DNA of 64,000 nt, from positions 1-64,000 of the forward strand of contig JAFJTR010000046.1 in assembly GCA_022559985.1 (NCBI GenBank), read 5' to 3'. This stretch comes from Parastagonospora avenae f. sp. tritici 18332-5. Taxonomy: Eukaryota; Ascomycota; Dothideomycetes; Pleosporales; Phaeosphaeriaceae. Shown here in pieces: positions 33,134-42,945 of this stretch (the stretch's first letter is position 1; every line of letters starts with the position of its first letter). The notes under the pieces are model-generated. The model saw only the letters and a list, made by a program, of their open reading frames with translations, made no database searches and was not told where the DNA came from. A program made the translations under genes and the position numbers.

Positions 33134-35704
33134 CTACCCTAGTCTTGAGATCTTCCAATCTCCTTGGAGTAAATCGAAACCTTTCAGCTCACCGTCTGAG
33201 TCAACCTCAAGTATACCCTTCTCGTCACCATTTGTCTCAACCAAAACCGCTCTGTCACCTGTCTTCACGCCGTACAATCTCACCTCGCCACCACAACTCA
33301 GCCAATTGTAATCGAACCCGCCATCTCCCTGCGCTTGACCAAGGACTAACACCGTTCCTTCGTGAATATAAAGTGGCAGCTGAAGGAAGCCGTGTATCTC
33401 TTTCCGCCACCCACCACCTTGGACCTCTTTACCGTCCCAGAAGCTGAACCAGCGGCCTGGTGGTAGATAAAACTCGACCGTCCCGTTTTCTTCGAACACT
33501 GGTGCTGCCATGATCTTACTCCCAACCATAAATTGGCGATCCACGTACCATGACGTTGGGTCATCCGGAAACTCGAGAGCAAGTGCACGAAGACTTGTAG
33601 GCCATCCATTTGCAACACTCTCGACCGAATGAGCATACAGGTAGGGCATCAGTTGTCGTTTCAGTTGCACCCAGTGTCGTAGCACCTCCGTACAGTTCTC
33701 TGGCTCCATGGACGAGTTATCGATCAACCAGGGCACACGGTACGAGCTGGAGCCATGAAGTCTGCTATGCGAGTTGAGCAGTCCGAATGCGACCCACCGT
33801 TTGTAGATCCACGGTTCAGGACTACCCTCAAAACCGCCAATATCGCTGGTCCAAAAAGCGAAGGAAGCCAGTCCCATCCCCAATCCTCCTCGGATTGATT
33901 CTGCTAGAGCAGCAGGCGTAGATTCGCAATCGCCACCCTGTAGTATTGATAAAGTCAGTGTTTGTTCAACAAAATCTGGCACACCAGTTGATAGTAATGA
34001 GAAGAGCGGTTATTCACTGCGGAGTGTTAGCGCAGCTCTCTTGAATAGATCGGCCTTCCTATGGCTCCACTCGTCTTCATCAAAGACAAGTAAAGTCATT
34101 AGAAGTAACCTCACAGGCAAATGATTCATGCCCGGGACATCGTACCCCAATGGAGAGGGAAGCGCTGACTACCGGCGCATGCCGTGCGCGCAAACAGTAT
34201 TGCTTCATTTTTGCCAAACTTCTTCTGGACGGCCTCATATACCAGCTTGTTGTAGATGAATGCATAGTAGTTGTGCATGCGGCTTGGGTCCACAGTCTTG
34301 TCGTGCCATTGCACGTTTTGCGTTGGGACGCGCTCTCCGAAATCGGTCTTGATCGAGTCAACGCCCATGTCAAATAGCTTCTCCAGGCACCCTCGGAACC
34401 AGTCACATGCATCCGGGTTCGTGAAGTCCACGATGCTCATACCTGTCTGCCACAAGTCCCATTGCCAAACGTCACCGTTTGATTTCTTTAGCAAATAGCC
34501 TCTTTCTGCTGCAAACTGGAAGACGGGGCTGGCCTGCCCGATGTATGGATTTGTCCACACGCTCACCTTGTTGACAAGGCCTGCCATTTTGAGACGCTTG
34601 ATTTGGCCAGTGGGGTCTGGGAATGCGGCTGGATCCCACACAAAGTCGCACCAGTGAAACGCACGGAGCCAGAAGCAGTCGAAGTGGAATACCTCGACGG
34701 GGATGCGGCTTTCGGACATCTGCAAAACAAACGACTGGACGGTATCCTCTTGATAGTTCGTCGTAAACGAAGTGCTGAGCCACAGACCGTAAGACCATGC
34801 CGGTACGCGATTAGACTTCCCCGTCAGGACCGAATACTTTGTCAAAACCTCTTTAGGGGTGGGCCCGTATATGATGTACCATTTCAGGCGGTGTCCTTCG
34901 ACTGTTGTTTGTAGTCGGGAGGATCGCTCACTTCCAATTTCCAGATCAATTTTATCAGGAGTGTCAATAAAAAGGCCATAACCTTTTGAGCTTAGGCAGA
35001 AGGAAACGTTCTTGTAGGCTTGCTCGCTCGATGTTCCGCCGTCTTCATTCCAGACCTCAATATGTTGACCGACTTTGTTCCATGCACCGAATCTCTCCCC
35101 AAGGCCGTGAATCGTTTCGCCAACACCGAGTTCGGTCTGAGTGAACAAATAGTGTTTATGGTCACCGAGATCTGCTACCTGTTTCGGCGTGCTCAGCGCA
35201 GGCGAATATGCGAGACCCACACTTCTGCTCCGCAGTGAAGTCAGTGTCTTTGATCCATCCGTTGCATGAAATTTGATATTGAACGCGTGCTCGTCGCCGC
35301 TAACGGTAGCACTCAAGGCGCCGGACACGACTGTGGTGTCTCCGCCGTACGCGCCCTTTTTCACCTCACCCGTCGCCTCGGGTTTGCCGTCAGGGAATAG
35401 GTCAAAGTTTGGTCCCAATCGGCGAGTTCCAGCGTGATGCGTCACCTCCAATGAAATCACACCATCGAACTGTGCCTCTATCTCAAGTGAGAGTGTTGCA
35501 AGGTTCAGCGTGTCGCCTCTCGAGAAGATTTTCTTGGTTGGACATAGAAGCTTGACCGCTTGGTTATCATCGCTGGGCGTTACGGTGTATACTTCTTCGG
35601 CGTATTGAACAGTGTACCCAGGATTGACAAGCCACATTCCTGTTGGTGTCAGCCCTGATCTAGACACGTCTGCCAGTGTTTACTGAACCATCACGGAACT
35701 TCAT
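33134..35704 (-). CDS. GH31 alpha-xylosidase (YicI-like)
   Basis: This retaining alpha-glycosidase removes alpha-1,6-xylose from xyloglucan oligosaccharides or isoprimeverose. No signal peptide is seen, so it probably acts inside the cell on imported sugars. Exons are 35704-35689 (16 nt), 35639-34147 and 33937-33134, giving 770 residues; bacterial YicI has 772. The tiny first exon, MKFRDG/MWLVNPG, is needed because the big frame otherwise starts at a GTG. The nucleophile Asp438 lies in KTDFGER. The acid/base Asp506 lies in HWGGD, which is assembled only by the twin intron at 33938-34146. Other family blocks are GLGERFGAWNKVGQ, PVEVFHFDCFWL and FAFWTSDIGGFEG. The first donor, GTTCAG, is weak. 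The neighbouring sugar transporter on the same strand supports an oligosaccharide-use role. Confidence 0.92.
33938..34146 (-). other. [D1,2] spliceosomal twin intron (stwintron) in the GH31 gene
   Basis: On the minus strand, exon 2 ends at TGG (Trp503, 34149-34147). The outer intron starts with the G at 34146. The inner intron 34145-34017 (129 bp) has donor GTACGA, branch GCTAAC and acceptor TCCGCAG. Its removal joins that G to TGAATAAC, making a GTGAAT donor. The outer intron (80 bp after joining) has a CACTGAC branch and ends ACTACAG at 33938. The exons then join as CAT TGG/GGT GGC GAT, the invariant HWGGD. A one-step intron from 34145 to 33938 is out of phase. A rival acceptor (GTGCCAG, near 33977) is in phase but puts an extra ~14-residue insert in place of one Gly of HWGGD. 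Confidence 0.8.
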
Positions 35705-36747
35705 CTTGGAAACGCTATCGCTGCAGCTGCTGACTCTCGGGTTCTTGGAAAGGTTCTGGTTGACATATGGATCTGCTGTCAAAGCGTCTGCACCCTGGCC
35801 TGAATTGCAGCGCGAATGCTCTTCTTGAAGGCGTTGGATGCGCGGCCCGTCCCATCGCTAGTAGCGCTGCAATCAGGCTGTGGACGGAACTCTCGGTGCA
35901 ACAATGTCCGATTCGAAAGTTCCCCTCATCGCTTCGATGCAGTGGTGTGGCACCTGTCATGGCACAAATGCCGCAGGGGACCTTGCCGATACAGTCGGCT
36001 ATAAATTTAAAGTAGTTTCGCCGTGAAAGCAGCTATGGTTAGCAGTTGCTCACCTATCCAAATGCGAAATGGCTGAGATGCAGGAGTGACCAGGTTTGGT
36101 GTCGATCGCGGTGAGTCCTTCTCCTTTGGATGCCCAACTACGCGAACAATGTTTAACAAGACAGGAGGTCATGCCACGAAAGATACGCTGCCGTCGCTAG
36201 AGTTGCCAAATCGGACATCCGAACAAGATGCACATACGCTGTTGCTAGCCACGTCGCCCCCTTGAGCCAGTCAGACGCGAGAGGCTTGTCCCGAGGCGCC
36301 GCATTGGAAACGTACTTCACTGCCGCGCGTCAACATGTGACTGGATGCGCGCTTTCTGCCGCGAGAAAATGCACACGACATCGCATTCGAAATGTTCTGC
36401 TTTTGAATCGTCAGGCAATTGAAACAAATGGGAAGCGATGGCGGAGGCGGCAGGCAACACCCGTCTCAAGTCATGATTGTGCTTCTCGGTCATCCCGCGT
36501 GACCCCACTCCCCCACCTATAACAAAACTTGGACCGGGATTGAGACCAAAATACCTACTACTTCAGTACCAGTACTCCTTTATGATCAGTACAGTGTCGC
36601 TACAATAACCACTCATGCGACCCTGACGTTCTCTACAACTACCCTCTAGTCTTTGATTTACGGATTGACAACTTGTGCCGTAAAGATACCTTAATCATCT
36701 CCCAAGATACCCATCGCGTCGCGTCATATCAATTTTACTTCGACATC
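35705..36747. other. Divergent promoter region, GH31 and EthD genes
   Basis: About 1 kb without a supported gene. Some short frames on both strands, no conserved features. Confidence 0.45.
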
Positions 36748-37211
36748 ATGCCGGCTTCGGTCATTGTGCAATACACGCGTGCCCCTGAGACCTCTCCCGA
36801 GGATTTCAAGCGGTACATGGAGGAGAACCATATACCGCTCATGAGGAAAGCATTGGGCATCCATTTTCCAGAATCTTTCCCTCGACGATACCTCGCGCGC
36901 GTCGAGTTGGGAGCCGGCGATCGTCTTGGGCTTCCGAGACACAGTGATGGGCAAGCACCAGTCTGTCTGGTAGGAACACCTGAGGAGGTAAATTTCGATA
37001 TGTGGGGGTAAGTATTGATGTACCTGTGAAGATCTTGTTCAAAGTCACTGACATGGTCAGGGAAATGATCTTTCGAGATGAGCTGCACATGCAGCAGTGT
37101 CTTGCAGCAATGAACAGTGACCCCGGTCAACTGGTGAAGGACGACGAGGAAAATTTCACCGCATCCCATCTGTTACAGGTTATTCTCGTTGGAGACCGCA
37201 TCGAGGGCTAG
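36748..37211 (+). CDS. EthD-domain protein (dimeric alpha/beta barrel)
   Basis: Two exons, 36748-37007 and 37061-37211, with a 53-bp intron (GTAAGT...GGTCAG), encode 136 residues. The pattern MPASVIVQYTRAPETSPEDF...YMEENHIPLMRKALG is typical of EthD-like proteins: a first beta strand, then a helix with a conserved His. The intron join gives FDMWG/EMIFRDELHMQQCLAAM, the second half of the ferredoxin-like fold, ending DEENFTASHLLQVILVG. In fungi these small proteins are often tailoring enzymes or orphan proteins linked to secondary metabolism or aromatic compound breakdown. No cluster genes lie next to this one, so a substrate cannot be suggested. No signal peptide. Confidence 0.8.
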
Positions 37212-38024
37212 AAGGGGATATAAGAGTGTGGATCATGGCTAGGCAATCTCGGGCCTAAACAGGCATTCTCTATGACTATTGTCTTTGAACTTCCTTTCAG
37301 TATCTTTCTACGGCACTGTTTCCTTTAATCGAAACCTCCACACACCCACCGTCAAGCAAATCCGTGCATTTATGCTGTAGAGCATCTCCTGAGCAAGCTC
37401 GAGGTCACGGCGAAGCACCTTTTGGCTATAATCTCCCTTACTACGTACCGCTACTACCTTCATGCCTAGTCATTTCAAATACCTCTCAATATGACGACAA
37501 CATCACGGCAACAAAAAATCCGCCAACGTCGATGTAAGCTTCCTTGATGCACTTTTCACAATACCCCAGAGATCATGTTCTGAGCAATGTGTACACGTAG
37601 TTATCAGCTAGACCAGTTCTATGGAATATTTATGAAAGATTCAGTGTGTGCCATCCTCAAACAAGCCTCCTGGCTTTGCCAACTACCGATTTCCCCTAGT
37701 ATGCGCAGCATGAAGCTGTAGAATGCTCGCACGGATAGCGGAATGGAGAGGGACAGGAAGATTGTAGTCTAGATCATTGGCTGCCAAAGTCATACTTCGT
37801 TGTGTGTCGATTTTACGTTGGACGCCGCATCAGTGAAGCGATTCAGCAAAGATGGACTTTAGCTTTTTCGACTTGCCACTTGCCAAGAAATCTGAAAAGT
37901 CCAAAACGCCGCGAGTAGTTATGAAGGCACGTCAGTGGGAGCAATCATAGGCAGGGATCGGAAGGTACATGGACATTCCTAAATTTTTGCTTAAACATCG
38001 TGAAATTGCAACTGTCCAGAGAGT
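37212..38024. other. Intergenic, convergent, nothing recognised
   Basis: About 800 bp between the 3' ends of the EthD gene and the channel gene. No coding signal. Confidence 0.5.
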
Positions 38025-38165
38025 CTAATCTGAGTGCCATTCACTCGTATTGGACTCCCCGAACTCGCTAATCTCAGGTCTCGCACAGCGCAGCCTACAA
38101 CACAGATGTCAGCAAAACACTGACATCCCAAATCGCTTCGTATAGAACACAAAATCCATAGCCAC

Positions 38166-40230
38166 TTACTCATCGCGTCCACTGCTGCTCTCGCCCATTG
38201 TTTCTCCCATGATTGTATCGCCCAACTTTTCAAACTTGCTTCCCTCCAGCGTGTCTCCACCCCAGCCCTTCTTCTCAGACATGGCTAAAAGTAGATCTTT
38301 CATCTCCTGAACCTGTTCTTGCAGCTTCTTGACTTCAAGGACCGCAGTGTCATATTCGACGTTTGGCTTGCTCGCCTGCACTTTCTTGTCCCAGCCATCA
38401 GCCTCGAAATCACATTCGTGAAGTACCTGTTCCCACTCATGTGTGGTGTCTTCGTCTTCTTCGCCCCTCCTCCTGTTATAATTGACCTTCGCAGCCTCCT
38501 TCGTCTCGATGAAAGCAGTGACGATGAGAAGCGGGGAGTATAGAAAAGACATGACGTAGTCGTTAAGCTTTTCGTAGGTTTTGTCGGCCATCCACCATTC
38601 GAAAGGCAGGATAAGGAAGAGCATTTCGATCAAATTGAAGGGTGCGATGAATACATTTTCGTCCGGGGCGCGAACGAATTGCATGGTCTTCTGAGAGAAA
38701 AGCGCCATGTACTCGTCAATGGCATTCTCAGTAATGTCCTCATAAGCGGAGTTATAGAGGGCGATAAGGATGTTGAGCAGAATGACCATGACCACGAAGG
38801 TGAAGATGTAGTATAGAATGATACCAAATGGAGGCTATTGAGTCAGTACCTGCTAGGTGTGAAGGAAGATGAGGCTTACGGAAAAGTTGTCAAAACCGGA
38901 GAATTCAGGTGACTGCATGACAGCGTTCAACATGGCCTGGAGAACAAAAGTCGAGTCGGATGCGAAATCATCTGCGAGATCCATTCCAAGGAAGGCCTGG
39001 AAGAAGCCAATCATGACGACGATAAGCAGTGCGAAAAAGATTAGGGACTCGCGCATCATGACCTTCAGTACGACCAACATGGCGCCAAAGAAGCGGAAAG
39101 TGTCAAGATATAGCAGGAGACGCATCCAGAACATGGGCGCTGTAAAGGCCAAGAAGTCGTAAGATAGCTCATTGAAGCGTCCGCGCTTCTGTTCGCCAAT
39201 TGGGTGTCCGAGGGCAACCATGCGCAACACAAAGGAGACAGTGAGAAGAGCGTATAGAGTGCTGTTGAACATGTTCCAGAAGGAGATGTAGAAGCGCCCG
39301 ACCTTCCAGAACTTGTTGGCTTCGTCGCATACGAAGCCAACAGTGAAGATGTACAGCAGGCCCTCGACGATATCAAGGTCACCTGTAGGGTTGATGGTGT
39401 TGATGGCGCCAGTGTAGAGTCCGAGGTAAATGAAGGAGAAGGCGATTTGCACCCAGTTCTGGTAGCGTGGGACGCGCATACGGTCTGGGTCCAAATGCGC
39501 CCAGTAGCTTGTGTTGGTCTTGTTCTCGAAGTGGACGAAGCGGCTGGGGTCTTCGTCATCCTGCACAACCCAACCGCGCCAGAGGTAGTTGATGCACTTC
39601 TGGTACCCAGACGAGCCGATGACGGTCACGGCATGGAGGTCGACTGCCTTCTCGATGGCGTTCGCAGGGGGTGTGGGCTCGCCGTCGACGAGCGTCGAGT
39701 ACCGCTTAAGCAGCACCTCTTCGAAGAGGTAATCCATGTCTTCCTCGGCTTCGATAAGGCGCTTCGCCATCATTTCAGCGGCAACAGCGCGCACATCGTG
39801 CAAGTCGGCATCCCAGAGCTCGGCAGTCGACTGCTTTTTGAACCACTTCTTCACCACCAGCAGGCAGAACACAACGCAAGCCTTGTGCTGCTCTCCACCA
39901 GCCGCAGTGGCCGTGTCCAGGACGGCCTTTGTCAGGATAGGACTATGCGCCTTGGTGATCTGGTCTTCTTCGAGCTCGCAGGGTATCACTTGCTCGATCT
40001 GGTGCTTGAGGCGGAGGGCAATCTTGGTGACTTCTTTTGGCTCGATGGGCGATGCGGGTAGGCGTTCATTGCGGCGCGACGTGGGTAGGACTGGGGAGTG
40101 TTAGTTTTAGTACGACGCGCCATCAACTGCTGCGCTATCCCAGAGACTACTCACGAGCGCTCAGTTCATCATGTACTTGGTGTCTCCTGTCGGATCCATC
40201 CGAATTGAAGAGCTGGCTCCATTTGACCAT
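38166..40230 (-). CDS. YVC1: Vacuolar TRP-type cation channel (Yvc1/TRPY1-like)
   Basis: This calcium-permeable channel releases calcium from the vacuole after osmotic or mechanical stimuli. Exons are 40230-40155, 40090-38880 and 38834-38166, giving 651 residues; yeast Yvc1 has 675. The cytoplasmic N-terminal part runs to about residue 220 and includes RLPASPIEPKEVTKIALRLK and CINYLWRGWVVQ. Membrane segments begin near WVQIAFSFIYLGLYTGAI, with later ones such as FWMRLLLYLDTFRFFGAM and ESLIFFALLIVVMIGFFQAF. The pore region is ADDFASDSTFVLQAMLNAVM followed by S6, FGIILYYIFTFVVMVILLN. The C-terminus is charged, with a coiled coil (VLEVKKLQEQVQEMKDLLLA). The stop codon TAA lies inside a perfect GTAAGT donor. 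Splicing to an acceptor at 38095 would add about 23 residues, ending at 38025. Confidence 0.92.
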
Positions 40231-40757
40231 TGTTACGCAGAGCTCGGAAGCTCACCAGGACGTCAGAGAGTCGCAATGGGGAATTGATGCACAAGCAGGA
40301 GGCACACACACACCAGATGCTCACTGAGCAGTAGCGAGAGGAAGTCGAGAAAAGGACCTAAGAAAGAAAAAAGACTGGGCCTGCTCGCGATGTTGGCTGG
40401 CGCGCATAGAAGTTGGACGGCGGACTTAACGCCCAGAGCCGCCAGTTAGCCGGGCGTTGCTGCAGGACCCGCAGCGTCATCGCATGCGCGCTCGAGCAGA
40501 GTGCGCACCCGAGCTCAATCCTCATCCACTTCATGCGACAAAGCAGGACACTCTGGTATTTCTCGGCTGACTGGATTTGAACTTCTTGGTAGAATTCTAC
40601 AATCATGTATGAGAATCTCTGCACATCTCGAGAACTGCTGTACATGTCTATGTCCATGTACGCGGCACGCATGCCTCGCATCGAGGCCCAAACGCCGAGT
40701 GTCAACTTTTGATGTCGCTGAATGCCCCGTCATGACCAGTCGTATCAAAAATGCACT
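40231..40757. other. Short intergenic region, channel promoter
   Basis: About 530 bp between the channel start and the eIF2-alpha stop, both on the minus strand. It contains a TRP-gene 5' flank and nothing else supported. Confidence 0.5.
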
Positions 40758-41846
40758 CTAAGAGTCGGCTTCGACAACGCCGCCCTCATCGCTTGTGCTC
40801 TCGTCCTCGTCACCGCTGACTTCCTGGTTCTCGCGCTCCCGTTTCTCCATGAGCGCGGCCAGCTCGGCGTCGTCGTTCTCGGTAACAGCCTTGGGCGCCA
40901 TCTTGACTTGGCAATCACCGCCCGCCTTTGTGATGCTCTCCTTGATGTCTTTGATAGATTGTTCTAAGCAAGCAATTCCGACCGTCTTGTCGAGACATTG
41001 TGATGTGAGGACTGCACATGTCAGCGAGTCTTCTTGCGTGGCTTGAGACTGCAAGACCTACCGTAGAGTGGCGGCGACACAAGCTTCACCTTGACCTGGT
41101 TCTCAGGCGTGTTCTTCGCCTCGGCAGTGCGGAGAGCCTCCTTGACGGCGTCGATACCCTCGTAACCAAAGCAAGTGACTGTGTTTGTTAGCCTGCATTC
41201 TTTGACACTCTACACAGGTGTTGCATACCCTCGATATCTGACCGCACCTTAGTAGGTTGCGGCGTCAGCCTCTTGCCAATATAGCTCTGAAGCTCCTCCT
41301 TGACGACGTCGTTGGGGAATGTGACGTCGTTCCACACCTCGGGGTTGGTGATGCTGAGCTTGAAAGCGTCGATTGAGTGTCCATACTTCTTGTTCAGCGG
41401 CCAGCCGATGCTCTGGTAGATCTCCTCGATGGGCACTGTGGTCTTCTCGGCGACGTGGCGCATGATGCTGTGTACCATTTTCGACTTGTTGTACCTCTCC
41501 TCGCACTTGACGATGTCCTCGGGCGAAACACGACGCTTCGACAAATCAATGTAACCCTTGTCCTTGTCTACACGGAGCACGACGACGACTTCGTTGCGGC
41601 CAACACGGATGAGTTTCTGGATGGAACGAATACGTCTTCGAGACAGCTCGGAGAGCAAGATCATGCCGTCAATGTTGTCTGGGGCTATTAGCACCACACA
41701 CGCGCACAACCCGGGACGACAGCCCTACCATATTCTAGCAGCTTGACGTATGCGCCCATTTCTGCGATTTGCTTCACATTCACCATGACAAAGCTCTCCA
41801 CCTCGGGGTACTTCTCCTCGTAAAACCGACAATTTGTGAGAGACAT
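40758..41846 (-). CDS. SUI2: Translation initiation factor eIF2 alpha subunit
   Basis: The alpha subunit of eIF2 controls delivery of initiator tRNA to the 40S ribosome. Its phosphorylation under stress lowers translation. Exons are 41846-41729, 41678-41229, 41178-41062 and 41011-40758, with three introns of exactly 50 bp each, giving 312 residues. The S1 RNA-binding domain starts MSLTNCRFYEEKYPEVESF. The regulated serine is Ser52 by gene numbering (Ser51 of the mature protein) in LLSELSRRRIRSIQKL. The helical domain has WPLNKKYGHSIDAFKL, and the C-terminal domain has CFGYEGIDAVKEALR and PPLYVLTSQCLDKT. The tail is acidic (DEDESTSDEGGVVEADS). All donors are GTAGGG, GTATGC or GTAGGT. The family call is certain. 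Confidence 0.96.
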
Positions 41847-42945
41847 GGTGTGTATGTGCTCCTTCTCTTCGCCTGGGTTGGATTTGGTTCGGGTGCGACT
41901 TGCGTCGATGAGGGGAATTTCGCTGAGCTACGACGTTTCTTTGCGCGTCCGGAGTAGTATCAGGGTAAGGTCTGTTCTGCCCCTCGAAAGCGGTCGTCTG
42001 ACAGTGTCGCGCGAATATGTGGCTGGTGATAATGCGATTGCCGTGACTCAAAGATTTGCCCACAGCGCAAGTGCGAGCCCCGCGACGCCAAGATTTGGGC
42101 GGCGCTAGAGTCAATCCAGTATAGCGAGACTTTGGGAAGGCATAGAGGAGGGCACATGGGTAAACTCGCAATCAGCTACCCAGAGAAACCGCGTCAGTCG
42201 TATCGATGCTACGAGCATATTTTTGAGGCTACTAGTCACGCTGGATTCTTGCGAACAAAGATGCTGTTGTATATCTCGTCATGTAAAGGCAGACGATTGT
42301 TATTTTTGAGGCCGTTCTATGTTGAACATGTTAGACATAGTCTAACACCCAGTACCATTCACATATCTGAACAGCCCAGATCGAAAACCTCCAGCGCGAG
42401 CAAACCAAGTCACTGCAATAATGCGTGAAGAGTAAGCCGGGTATATCCACGCACGAATGCGCCACGAGGAAGATCACCCGAGCCTAGAATCAACACCTTG
42501 CCAGCAGAGTTTCCGCATCGAGTAGTTTGCGGTCGCGAACTCATGCGACTGCCAGGATTGTGGTTTCATCGCATGGGTAAAGCGTGATCTGTATTTGGAA
42601 ACATGCGTGGTTACTGTGAAGCATTTGCTTACAGCAGTCGGTCAGCGTCTAGACGCGCAGACGGTGATGGGCGCAGGGGTCTCAGCGGAGCGGGCTGTGA
42701 TGATGATGTACATACGGGTGCTTGGACGCTTCAAGCTTGGAAACTGGCTTGCAAGTAGCACGCGCTAACGGCCGTTGTAGCTGCTCTCCTTTACTGTAGC
42801 ACTTGCCATGCATCTTAGCCTCGTAATGTGTCTTGTCTAGTAATTGCATGTCTCAAGTTATAACCCCACTGTAGCGGTTGAGTGAAGTGAGCGCAACCTC
42901 GGCGGCGATTCCCCTAGACGAGACAGGAGAGGAGCAGGCAGTCCG
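41847..42945. other. Divergent promoter region, eIF2-alpha and PH-protein genes
   Basis: About 1.1 kb between two divergent genes. No credible coding frame. Confidence 0.5.

Noticed and set aside
40555..40600. tRNA-like B-box (GTTCAAATCC on the minus strand)
   Set aside because: The flanking bases do not form a T-stem, and no A-box or cloverleaf could be built.
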